Assembly: GCA_007125455.1 (NCBI GenBank)
Contig: SLDE01000143.1
Coordinates: forward strand, 1-14,567
Length of the DNA: 14,567 nucleotides
From: Ectothiorhodospiraceae bacterium
GTDB taxonomy: Bacteria; Pseudomonadota; Gammaproteobacteria; Thiohalomonadales; Thiohalomonadaceae
Direction: 5' to 3'
The notes beneath the pieces are model-generated. The model was not told the DNA's origin and did not search any database. It saw only the letters and a list, made by a program, of their open reading frames with translations. Made by a program: the position numbers and the translations under genes. Below are positions 1-6,991 of this stretch, piece by piece. Position 1 is the stretch's first letter, and the number at the start of each line of letters is the position of its first letter.

Positions 1-73
1 CTGAAGATAGAAGCGCTCATCGGGCCAATTTAACGCTGCGGTTCGCAGAGCTCACCGCGCCCTACGTCCTTCT

Positions 74-143
74 CCCTTGCCCCTTGTCCCTTGTCCCTTG
101 TCCCTTGTCCCTTGTCCCTTGTCCCTTGTCCCTTGTCCCTTGC
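74..143 (-). repeat. Ten-copy heptamer tandem array after the deacetylase stop codon
   Basis: Ten contiguous 7-base units read CCCTTGT on the plus strand; the first and last copies read CCCTTGC, and a partial CCCTT follows at 144-148. On the minus strand, which is the coding strand of the adjacent deacetylase, the unit is ACAAGGG. This gives a GGG run every 7 bases with 4-base spacers, which matches a G-quadruplex pattern. The array begins directly after the deacetylase stop codon (TAA, read 150 to 148), so it would lie in the 3' untranslated RNA. A small CTGCG-GTT-CGCAG hairpin lies at 36-48; otherwise 1-73 shows nothing I can name. Confidence 0.95.
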
Positions 144-147
144 CCCT

Positions 148-1071
148 TTAGTCTAGCAGGGCATTGAGGTGTGCCGCGACGCTACGGGCCAGGGCACCGG
201 TCTCATAGCCCCCCTCCAACACCGAAACAATGCGCGCCGCACCGCTGCATTCGATCATCATCTGTTTGAGCTCGCTGGTAACCCATTGGTAATCACTCTC
301 CAACAGGCTCAAGCCCCCCATGTCGTCAGCCAAATGGGCATCGAAACCGGCGCTGATAAAGAGCATCTGCGGCTTGAACTTGCGCAGGGCCGGCAACCAG
401 TGGGCGGAAACGGCCTCACGAAAGTCCGCGCTCTTGCTGGTGGCCGCCAGGGGCCTATTGATCAGTCGCTCGGACTCCCGTTCGGTACCGGTGAAGGGGT
501 AGAAGGGGTGGCGAAAGGTCGAGCAAAGGATCACCCGCTCGTCCTCAGCAAAGATATCCTCGGTGCCATTGCCATGGTGGACATCAAAGTCGACGATGGC
601 CAAGCGCTCCACGCCGTATTCGGCCATGGCATGGGCGGCACCCACCGCCACGTTGTTGAACAGACAGAAGCCCATCGCCCGATGGCGTTCTGCGTGGTGG
701 CCGGGCGGGCGCACGGCGCAAAAGGCCTGATCGGACTTGTCGTCCAGTACCAGCTCGGTGGCCAGCACCGCCGCACCGGCGGCATGCAGTGCCGCCTGTA
801 GGGTGTCGGGCATCATGCCGGTATCCGGATCCACCCACACCACCCCCTCGCCTGGGGATTTGGCGAACAATTCATCGATATAGAGCTTATCATGCACCCG
901 TTGCAGCTGGCCGCGACTGGCTTCAGGGGCATCGTGGTGGCGCAAGGCCAGATCCAGCCCGGTGGCGATCAGATGGTCGTTGATCGCCTGCAGGCGACGC
1001 GGGTGTTCGGGGTGTGCCTCTCCCAAATCGTGCTTTAGGCAGGCAGAATGGGAAATAAATGCAATTGTCAT
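148..1071 (-). CDS. Histone deacetylase family protein (class II HDAC-like, zinc-dependent)
   Basis: A zinc-dependent amidohydrolase of the arginase/deacetylase fold, 307 residues, probably cytoplasmic. Bacterial members remove acetyl groups from lysines, polyamines or related amides; the substrate here cannot be read from sequence. Counting from the chosen ATG: RPPGHHA near 121-127 carries the paired active-site histidines, DFDVHHGNGT at 161-170 holds zinc ligands Asp and His, SAGFDAH at 240-246 holds the third ligand Asp, and EGGY at 286-289 gives the transition-state Tyr. All key residues are present. A GTG start 13 codons upstream (1110) is possible, but the ATG at 1071 begins at the conserved MTIAF and has an AGGG stretch upstream. 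The gene diverges from a protein acetyltransferase gene, which makes a role in protein deacetylation attractive but unproven. Confidence 0.9.
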   Translation of the reverse strand: MTIAFISHSACLKHDLGEAHPEHPRRLQAINDHLIATGLDLALRHHDAPEASRGQLQRVHDKLYIDELFAKSPGEGVVWVDPDTGMMPDTLQAALHAAGAAVLATELVLDDKSDQAFCAVRPPGHHAERHRAMGFCLFNNVAVGAAHAMAEYGVERLAIVDFDVHHGNGTEDIFAEDERVILCSTFRHPFYPFTGTERESERLINRPLAATSKSADFREAVSAHWLPALRKFKPQMLFISAGFDAHLADDMGGLSLLESDYQWVTSELKQMMIECSGAARIVSVLEGGYETGALARSVAAHLNALLD

Positions 1072-1124
1072 TGGCCCTGTCCGCTGGTTATGGCTAGGAT
1101 ATGGGGTCACGCTGTTCTACATGG

Positions 1125-1151
1125 ATTAACGTACGCCCATCGTTCGTTAAT
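1125..1151. promoter_or_regulatory. Perfect 7-bp inverted repeat, candidate shared operator
   Basis: ATTAACG at 1125-1131 and CGTTAAT at 1145-1151 are exact reverse complements separated by 13 bases. The site sits in the 106-base region between the divergent deacetylase and acetyltransferase genes, 26 bases before the pat start. Its geometry fits a dimeric regulator site, but no known regulator is recognised, and chance occurrence in an AT-richer gap is possible. Confidence 0.4.
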
Positions 1152-1177
1152 AGTATCACCATAAACTGGAGTCACCT

Positions 1178-3853
1178 ATGGGCCCGCATTACCTTGATCG
1201 TCTCTTCTCACCCAAATCCATCGCCGTCTTCGGTGCCAGCGACCGCCCCAATGCGGTCGGTACCCTGGTATTCGAAAACCTGATCGCCAGCGGCTTTCAC
1301 GGCAAGCTCTACCCAATCAACCCCAAGCGTGAGACGCTCAAGGATATGCCTTGCTACCCCAGCATTGGCGCCATTGCTGCCCCCATCGACCTGGCGGTGA
1401 TCTGCACCCCGGCCAAGACCGTACCGGACATCATCCAGGCCTGTGGTGAGCACGGGGTGCGCACCGCCATCGTGATCTCGGCCGGCTTTAGCGAAGGTGA
1501 CGGCAAGGGGGCAGTACTGGAGCGGCGCATGCTGGAGATCGCCCACAACTACCAGTTGCGCCTGCTTGGCCCCAACTGCCTGGGGCTGATCCGCCCCAAG
1601 GTGGGGATGAACGCCACCTTCGGCAAGAACGATGCCCTGCCCGGCTCGATGGCGCTGGTCTCCCAGTCGGGGGCGCTGTGTACCGCCATCCTCGACTGGG
1701 CCGAAACACGCGGGATCGGCTTCTCGGCGATCGCCTCGCTGGGGGATGCGGCCAATATCGACTTTGGCGATATCCTCGACTACCTCGCCCAGGACCCGGA
1801 GACCAAGAGCATCCTGCTTTATATTGAGGGGATCAAGGATGCGCGGCGGTTCATGAGCGGGCTACGCGTGGCGGCGCGGATGAAACCAGTGGTGGTGATC
1901 AAGGCCGGGCGTCACAGCGCCGGCTCCAAGGCTGCCACCACCCATACCGGTGCCCTGATCGGTGACGACGATGTATTCGAAGCGGCCCTGGAGCGGGCTG
2001 GGGTGGTGCGTGCGCTAAGCATCTCGCAGCTGTTTGCCGCCGCCGAACTGCTCTCCTCTTCCAACCGTGTGGGGGGCAACCGCCTGGCCATTGTCACCAA
2101 TGGCGGCGGACCGGGCGTGATGGCCACCGACCGTGCCGCCGATCTGGGGGTTGAGCTGGCGGAGCTTTCCGAGAAAACCATCAAGACCCTGGATGACAAC
2201 CTGCCGCCGCACTGGTCCAAGGGCAATCCGGTGGATCTGCTCGGCGATGCCAACGATGCCACCTACGAGATGGGGGTACGGACCTGCCTGGAGGACAAGG
2301 AGGTAGATGGGGTGTTGGTGATGCTCACCCCGCAGGCGATGACCGACCCGGAAGCCTGCGCCAAGGCGGTGATTAAGGCCAAGGCCAAGAGCAAGAAGCA
2401 GGTACTGGCCTGCTGGATGGGGGACGGCCATGTGCGTAGTGCCAATGAGCTGTTCAGCAAAAACCACATCCCGGCCTTCTCCAACCCGGAGTCTTCGGTG
2501 GACGCCTTTGCCTTCCTCGCCAACTACACCCGAAACCAGGAGTTTTTGGTGCAGGTGCCCGGCTCGCTGGCCCAGCGCAGCGAACCTGACATCGAAGGTG
2601 CCCGGTTGATCATCGAAAGTGCCCTGGCCGAGCGGCGCACCCTGCTCAGCCCGCTGGAGTGCAAGGCGCTCCTGCACGCCTTCTCCATCCCGGTGACCAT
2701 GGGGATCAACTGTCGCTCGGCCAACGAGGCCCTGGTGGCTGCCGAAAACCTGGGCTTCCCGGTGGTGATGAAGATCAATTCTCAGACACTGACCCACAAG
2801 AGCGATGTGGGCGGGGTACGCCTGAATATCAGCAATGCCCAGGCGGTGCGCAGCACCTACAACTCGCTACGGGACGAGGTACAAAGCAAGGCCCCGGATG
2901 CGGAGATCGAAGGGGTGTTGGTGGAACCCATGCACAATAGCCGTCATGGCCGTGAATTGCTGATTGGGGTCACTCACGACCAGGTGTTCGGACCGATCAT
3001 CACCTTCGGGGCCGGTGGTACGGCGGTGGAGGTGCTGCGCGACCGTGCCGTGGCCCTGCCACCGTTGAACGATTTCCTCGCCCGCAACCTGATCAGTCGC
3101 ACCCGTACCGCCAAACTGCTGGCGGCCCATCGCGATATGCCTGCGGCCAATATGGATGCACTGGTCGATGCCCTGTGCCGGATCTCCGAGATGGTCTGTG
3201 AGCTGCCGCAGATCCAGGAGATGGATATCAACCCGATGATCGCCGACGCCAATGGGGTGATGTCGCTGGACTGCCGTATTGTGGTGGCACATACCAGTCC
3301 CTCACTGGATCCCTACCACCACATGGCGATCCATCCCTATCCGCACCACCTGGTCAAGGAGATCCAACTGGCCGATGGCTCCAATATGACGGTACGTCCG
3401 ATCCGCCCGGAAGACGCCGACATGGAGCAGGAGTTTGTGCGTCAGCTATCGGCCCAGTCGCGCTACTTCCGCTTCATGCAGACCGTCAATGAACTCACGG
3501 CGGATATGTTGGTTCGCTTTACCCAACTGGATTACAACCGCGAGATGGCACTGATCGCGGTACAGGACAAGAACGGTAAGGAGGTGGAGTTGGGGGTCAC
3601 CCGTTACGTGATGAACCCAGACGGGCAGAGCTGTGAATTTGCCCTGGTGGTGGCCGATGCCTGGCAGAACAAGGGGATCGGTGGACAGCTACTGGGGCTG
3701 CTGATCGAAGCGGCGCAGGATCGCGGCTTCCGCAGCATGAGCGGCGAGATCCTGGCCGACAACCAGAAGATGATCGCCCTGTGCAAGCGTCTGGGCTTCC
3801 GCATCAGCGCCACCGACGATCCTGGGATCAAACTGGCAGAACTGAGCTTTTAG
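1178..3853 (+). CDS. pat: Protein lysine acetyltransferase Pat/YfiQ type (ADP-forming acyl-CoA synthetase domain fused to GNAT)
   Basis: An 891-residue protein with the full architecture of Salmonella Pat and E. coli PatZ/YfiQ, which acetylate lysines of central metabolic enzymes such as acetyl-CoA synthetase. The N-terminal CoA-binding Rossmann domain spans about 5-135 (SIAVFGASDRP at 14-24), followed by ligase-like domains to about 465 (LVSQSGAL at 160-167, TTHTGAL at 254-260). An ATP-grasp domain follows at about 488-705 (FPVVMKI at 527-533, EMDINPM at 681-687). The C-terminal GNAT domain is about 735-891, with acetyl-CoA loop NKGIGG at 831-836 and Glu820 in CEFALVV, the likely counterpart of the family's catalytic Glu. 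GGAG sits 6 bases before the ATG. His256 is at the place where active ADP-forming synthetases carry a phospho-His. Its length and domains agree closely with the family. The stop codon is the first TAG of a heptamer array. Confidence 0.93.
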   Translation: MGPHYLDRLFSPKSIAVFGASDRPNAVGTLVFENLIASGFHGKLYPINPKRETLKDMPCYPSIGAIAAPIDLAVICTPAKTVPDIIQACGEHGVRTAIVISAGFSEGDGKGAVLERRMLEIAHNYQLRLLGPNCLGLIRPKVGMNATFGKNDALPGSMALVSQSGALCTAILDWAETRGIGFSAIASLGDAANIDFGDILDYLAQDPETKSILLYIEGIKDARRFMSGLRVAARMKPVVVIKAGRHSAGSKAATTHTGALIGDDDVFEAALERAGVVRALSISQLFAAAELLSSSNRVGGNRLAIVTNGGGPGVMATDRAADLGVELAELSEKTIKTLDDNLPPHWSKGNPVDLLGDANDATYEMGVRTCLEDKEVDGVLVMLTPQAMTDPEACAKAVIKAKAKSKKQVLACWMGDGHVRSANELFSKNHIPAFSNPESSVDAFAFLANYTRNQEFLVQVPGSLAQRSEPDIEGARLIIESALAERRTLLSPLECKALLHAFSIPVTMGINCRSANEALVAAENLGFPVVMKINSQTLTHKSDVGGVRLNISNAQAVRSTYNSLRDEVQSKAPDAEIEGVLVEPMHNSRHGRELLIGVTHDQVFGPIITFGAGGTAVEVLRDRAVALPPLNDFLARNLISRTRTAKLLAAHRDMPAANMDALVDALCRISEMVCELPQIQEMDINPMIADANGVMSLDCRIVVAHTSPSLDPYHHMAIHPYPHHLVKEIQLADGSNMTVRPIRPEDADMEQEFVRQLSAQSRYFRFMQTVNELTADMLVRFTQLDYNREMALIAVQDKNGKEVELGVTRYVMNPDGQSCEFALVVADAWQNKGIGGQLLGLLIEAAQDRGFRSMSGEILADNQKMIALCKRLGFRISATDDPGIKLAELSF

Positions 3854-3895
3854 TGGGTAGTGGGTAGTGGGTAGTGGGTAGTGGGTAGTGGGTAG
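3851..3895 (+). repeat. Six perfect TAGTGGG heptamers starting at the pat stop codon
   Basis: Six exact copies of TAGTGGG run from 3851 to 3892 and end with an extra TAG at 3893-3895. The first TAG is the stop codon of pat. Because 7 is one more than a multiple of 3, successive TAGs fall in all three reading frames. GGG runs recur every 7 bases with TAGT spacers, matching a G-quadruplex pattern in the mRNA. Confidence 0.97.
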
Positions 3896-3947
3896 ATTCA
3901 GGCTCCACATCACAGATGTCAAGACTCACCACTCACCACTACCCACT
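3880..3947. terminator. Long-loop inverted repeat between convergent pat and cheV, possible bidirectional terminator
   Basis: AGTGGGTAGTGG at 3880-3891, the end of the heptamer array, is perfectly complementary to CCACTACCCACT at 3936-3947. The intervening loop is 44 bases. It lies between the converging pat and cheV genes, where a two-way transcription stop would be useful. There is no clear T-run next to the stem, so it is not a classical intrinsic terminator; the pairing may simply reflect the similar G-rich repeats on each strand. Confidence 0.35.
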
Positions 3948-3956
3948 CACCACTCA
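3924..3956 (-). repeat. Degenerate G-rich heptamer array starting at the cheV stop codon
   Basis: Read on the minus strand from the cheV stop, the units are TGAGTGG, TGAGTGGG, TAGTGG, TGAGTGG and TGAGT. The first TGA is the cheV stop codon itself. The unit resembles the TAGTGGG array after pat on the other strand, so both convergent genes end in related repeats. Most G runs here are only two bases long, so it is a weaker quadruplex candidate than its partner. Confidence 0.8.
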
Positions 3957-4865
3957 CAACCCAAAGCCCTTTTTGACCTCTTTGGCCAACTCTTCGGGGA
4001 CAAACTTGGTCAATACCGCGTTGGCCCCTGCCTTTTCCGCACGCTCGGTATTAATCGCCCCGTTGAGCGAGGTGTGTAGCAGTACATACAGGCTGGAGAG
4101 CACCGATGACTTGCGGATCTCGCTGGTGAGGGTGTAGCCATCCATCTCGGGCATCTCGATATCGGAGATCACCATCTCTACCGCATCCTCGGAACCTTCC
4201 TGGTTTAATTGATTAAGCAGATCCAGTGCCTCCTTACCGTCGCGGGCGAGTACCGTCTTGACGCCAAGGCTATCGAGGGTAAGTTCGGTCTGGTTACGGG
4301 CCAGGGAGGAGTCGTCCACCACCATCACCCGACGGCCATGCAACTCACCCGCCCCCTCCACGACGTCGGCGGAGAGCGTGATATCCTGGCCTACCACTTC
4401 ACCCAGTACCTTCTCCACATCCAGGATCTGTACCAGCTTGCCTTCGATCTCGGTCACCCCGGTGGTGTAACTGGAGACGCCGCTACCCCGTGGCGGTGGG
4501 TAGACATTCTTCCAGTCGCAAACCACGATGCGATCCACTGCGCGCACCATAAAGCCCTGCATACTGCGGTTAAACTCGGTGATGATCACCGAGGCCGACT
4601 CACCTTTGCCCGTCTGCAACGGTGGACGCCCGATGGACATGGAAAGATCGATCACCGTCAATGGCTCACCACGCAGATGGGCCACCCCTTCCACGGCGGG
4701 ATGTGAGTGGGGAACGTGGGTCAGGCGGGGACAGGGGATCACCTCCTTGACCTTGAGGACGTTGATACCAAAGGGCTGGCTGCCCCCCACATGAAACAAC
4801 AGCAACTCCAGACGATCGCTGTTGTCCTTGTCGCGCATACGGTTGGTCGAGTTGGATTCGGTCAC
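3954..4865 (-). CDS. cheV: Chemotaxis protein CheV (CheW domain fused to response-regulator receiver)
   Basis: A 303-residue cytoplasmic coupling protein that links chemoreceptors to CheA and can be phosphorylated. The CheW-like domain covers about 18-165 (GGSQPFGINVLKVKEV near 27-42). The receiver domain runs from about 178 to the end: acidic pair Asp184-Asp185 in MVVDDSS, phospho-acceptor Asp235 in ISDIEMPEMDGY, Thr265 in LLHTSLNG and Lys287 in LTKF. All receiver residues are intact. The GTG at 4865 is chosen because GAAGG lies 7 bases upstream and it falls 31 bases after the cheW stop; the ATG at 4949 would run back into cheW, and a later ATG (MRDKDN) lacks a clear ribosome site. It is co-directional with cheW and very likely co-transcribed. 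No other chemotaxis gene is in the window. Confidence 0.93.
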   Translation of the reverse strand: MTESNSTNRMRDKDNSDRLELLLFHVGGSQPFGINVLKVKEVIPCPRLTHVPHSHPAVEGVAHLRGEPLTVIDLSMSIGRPPLQTGKGESASVIITEFNRSMQGFMVRAVDRIVVCDWKNVYPPPRGSGVSSYTTGVTEIEGKLVQILDVEKVLGEVVGQDITLSADVVEGAGELHGRRVMVVDDSSLARNQTELTLDSLGVKTVLARDGKEALDLLNQLNQEGSEDAVEMVISDIEMPEMDGYTLTSEIRKSSVLSSLYVLLHTSLNGAINTERAEKAGANAVLTKFVPEELAKEVKKGFGL

Positions 4866-4896
4866 GGCGCTACCTTCAGATGGATGGGTGTGCAAT

Positions 4897-5376
4897 TTAG
4901 ATATTGGAGATCTCGGCCAGCTCGGTGTCGCTGAGCAGCTTGTCAGCATCCAGCAGGATCAACAGCCCCTCCTTGCGATTATACAGGCCGGTGATAAAGC
5001 GCGAAGAGTCACTACTGCCGGTATCCGGCGCGGTCTCGATCTGGTCATTACGCAACTCGGCAACCTCGCTGACACTATCGACCAGGAACCCCACCACGTA
5101 ATCACCCGCTTCGAGGATAAGGATACGGGAGGCGTCGTCGATCTCCTCCTTGGAAGGAAGACCGAAGCGGCTACGGGTGTCGATGATCGCCACCACATTG
5201 CCGCGCAGATTGATGATCCCCAATACGTAGGAGGGAGCCCCCGGTACTGGCGAGATCTCCGGGCTGCGCAGTACCTCGCGGATCTGCATCACATCAATAC
5301 CGTAGGTCTCGTCTTCCAGGCGGAAGGTGACCCAACGGGAGAGTGGCTCAATCTTGGCTTGTTCAGCCTGAGTCAT
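4897..5376 (-). CDS. cheW: Chemotaxis coupling protein CheW
   Basis: A 159-residue single-domain CheW that bridges chemoreceptor tips to the CheA kinase in the cytoplasmic array. The fold starts near residue 14 with WVTFRLEDETYGIDVMQIRE, and the family core GIINLRGNVVAIIDTR is at 53-68, followed by the second half of the double beta-barrel (VGFLVDSVSEV at 95-105). Length matches the family. The ATG is preceded by a strong GGAGG five bases upstream, the best ribosome site of the pair. It is the first gene of a leftward cheW-cheV unit with a 31-base gap. Its specific receptor or CheA partners are encoded elsewhere. It could be an accessory CheW serving one pathway of several. Confidence 0.94.
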   Translation of the reverse strand: MTQAEQAKIEPLSRWVTFRLEDETYGIDVMQIREVLRSPEISPVPGAPSYVLGIINLRGNVVAIIDTRSRFGLPSKEEIDDASRILILEAGDYVVGFLVDSVSEVAELRNDQIETAPDTGSSDSSRFITGLYNRKEGLLILLDADKLLSDTELAEISNI

Positions 5377-5421
5377 GACTACCTCCAGGTAGATTGTTAT
5401 TTGATTGTATAGTATGGCGCA

Positions 5422-5449
5422 TTATCGTCCATCTCAGCTATACACTATA
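5422..5449 (-). promoter_or_regulatory. Sigma-28 (FliA)-like promoter candidate for cheW-cheV
   Basis: On the minus strand, TATAGTGT (5449 to 5442) is followed by a 12-base spacer and GACGATAA (5429 to 5422). Against the E. coli FliA consensus TAAAGTTT and GCCGATAA these match 6 of 8 and 7 of 8, with a spacer one base longer than usual. The -10 element ends 45 bases before the cheW start. Motility-gene context supports it; the spacer and the absence of data weaken it. Confidence 0.4.
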
Positions 5450-5467
5450 TGGTAGATGTGACCATAT
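5447..5467. promoter_or_regulatory. Perfect 7-bp inverted repeat overlapping the cheW promoter candidate
   Basis: ATATGGT at 5447-5453 and ACCATAT at 5461-5467 are exact reverse complements with a 7-base spacer. The left half overlaps the upstream edge of the sigma-28-like element, a position suited to an operator. No known regulator is recognised. The rest of the 219-base gap to 5595 holds only a weak -10-like CATAAT at 5559-5564 ahead of the protease gene, without a convincing -35. Confidence 0.3.
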
Positions 5468-5595
5468 TGCTGCCAGTTTTCGTCCTACACGCAAAGATAG
5501 CAGTGAAATAACCGCGCGGCAAAACACCGCCACTGCTGTAAAAATGGCTTAGCTACTGCATAATCACCCCATTATCAAGACATGGAGCCACCACA

Positions 5596-6930
5596 ATGAG
5601 CAGGATTTTCAAGCGACAAATGACCCGCCGTGATTTCCTCTGGCTGGCCTCGGCCTCGACCGCCTCTACCCTGGTCGGCAGCCAACTGGTTGGCTGCGCG
5701 ATTGACCCGGTGACCGGGCAACAACGGCTGATGCTGATGTCCGAGGCGCAGGAGATCGCGGTGGACAAGGAGCACGCCCCCCACCAGTTCTCCAACGACT
5801 ACGGGGTGAGCCAGGATGCGGCCCTTAACCGCTATGTGAGCGAGGTCGGCCAGGGGATCGCCAAGGTGAGCCACCGCCCACACATGCCCTACTCCTACCA
5901 GGTGGTGAACGCCAATTACATCAACGCCTACACCTTCCCTGGTGGCAGCATGGCCTGTACCCGGGGCATCATGGTGGAAATGGAGGACGAGGCCAGCCTG
6001 GCTGCCTTGCTGGGCCACGAGACCGGCCACGTCACCGCCCGCCACACCGCCAGACGCCAGACCCAGGCCATGCTCACCTCACTGGCGCTGGGTGGGGTGG
6101 CAATCGCCGCGTCGCGCAGCGATAAGCTGCCCGGTGGTGATCAACTGGTCTACGCCATCGGCGCGATCGGTGCGACTGCCCTGCTCGCCCACTATAGCCG
6201 CGAAAACGAACGCGAGGCCGATTCACTGGGGCTGGAGTATATGGCCAAGGCGGGCCACAACCCCCAGGGGATGGTAGAGCTGATGGATATGCTGCAGAGC
6301 GAGTCCAAACGTCAACCCAATGCGCTGGAAACCATGTTTTCCACCCACCCCATGAGCGATGAGCGCTATCGCACGGCGGTACGCGAGTCCAATGAACAAC
6401 ACAGCGGGGCGATGGGGCGTAATGTGCGCCGTGAACGCTACATGGACAACACCGCCTCACTGCGGGCGATCAAACCGGCGATCAAGACCATGCAAACCGG
6501 GGAAAAGCACATGGGCAAAAAGGAGTATCGACAGGCGGAAGAGCATTTCGACCGGGCGCTAAAACAGGTGCCAGAAGACTACTGTGGCCTGGTACTCATG
6601 GCCAAGTGCCAACTGGCCCAGGAACGACCAAAGGAGGCCCAGCGTTATCTTGATCAGGCCCGTGCGGCCTACCCGGAAGAGGGGCAGGCGCTGCACCTAA
6701 AAGGCGTTACCCACCTGGCACTCAATCAGCCGGAGGCGGCGGTTGCCTCCTTCCAGGGTTACGAGCGTCGCCTGCCGGGCAACCCCAACACCCAATTCCT
6801 GCTGGGGGTTTCCTATGAAAGCATGCAAAACCGCCCGGCGGCAGCACGCCACTACCAGCGTTATCTGCAACAGGCCGGGGACAACCAACAGGCACGCTAT
6901 GCCGCCTCAAGGCTGCAGGCGTGGCAGTAA
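5596..6930 (+). CDS. M48 family zinc metalloprotease with C-terminal TPR-like repeats, Tat-type lipoprotein (BepA-like)
   Basis: A 444-residue protease resembling BepA/YfgC, the envelope protease that assists or removes misassembled outer-membrane proteins. The zinc site is complete: HETGH at 141-145, with the third ligand Glu205 in the ExxxD pattern of NEREADSLG. The region from about 300 to the end reads as tetratricopeptide-like repeats (AEEHFDRALKQVPED near 315-328, YLDQARAAYPEEG near 351-363, AAARHYQRYLQQAGD near 415-429). The N-terminus is unusual: TRRDFLW at 10-16 is a twin-arginine motif, then a hydrophobic stretch, then lipobox LVGC with Cys34. The residue after Cys is Ala, so inner-membrane retention by Asp is not indicated. 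GGAG lies 8 bases before the ATG. It stands alone between divergent cheW and convergent dnaQ. Confidence 0.9.
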   Translation: MSRIFKRQMTRRDFLWLASASTASTLVGSQLVGCAIDPVTGQQRLMLMSEAQEIAVDKEHAPHQFSNDYGVSQDAALNRYVSEVGQGIAKVSHRPHMPYSYQVVNANYINAYTFPGGSMACTRGIMVEMEDEASLAALLGHETGHVTARHTARRQTQAMLTSLALGGVAIAASRSDKLPGGDQLVYAIGAIGATALLAHYSRENEREADSLGLEYMAKAGHNPQGMVELMDMLQSESKRQPNALETMFSTHPMSDERYRTAVRESNEQHSGAMGRNVRRERYMDNTASLRAIKPAIKTMQTGEKHMGKKEYRQAEEHFDRALKQVPEDYCGLVLMAKCQLAQERPKEAQRYLDQARAAYPEEGQALHLKGVTHLALNQPEAAVASFQGYERRLPGNPNTQFLLGVSYESMQNRPAAARHYQRYLQQAGDNQQARYAASRLQAWQ

Positions 6931-6991
6931 CCCCCACGGAAAAAAGTATCAGGGCGAAGATACCAGATACGGGGGAGCGAGTGACGAGGGG

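Noticed and set aside
31..52. Fragment of the AACGCAGAG palindromic family near the left edge
   Set aside because: AACGCTGCGGTTCGCAGAG looks related, but no second arm is visible and the match is too short to separate from chance.
74..143. CRISPR array
   Set aside because: The 7-base units are contiguous without unique spacers, so this is a simple tandem repeat.
169..801. 210-codon plus-strand open frame opposite the deacetylase
   Set aside because: It is a shadow of the minus-strand deacetylase, whose motifs are complete; the plus frame shows no recognisable domain.
2015..2797. 260-codon minus-strand open frame inside pat
   Set aside because: GC-rich antisense shadow with low-complexity composition and no motif; pat is intact over the same bases.
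4866..4949. Upstream ATG start for cheV
   Set aside because: It overlaps the cheW coding end and adds sequence unlike the family; the GTG at 4865 has a good ribosome site.
6931..6975. Possible terminator between the protease gene and dnaQ
   Set aside because: GTATC/GATAC (6946-6950 and 6959-6963) and CCCCC/GGGGG ends could pair, but the stems are short and interrupted and no T-run follows on either strand.
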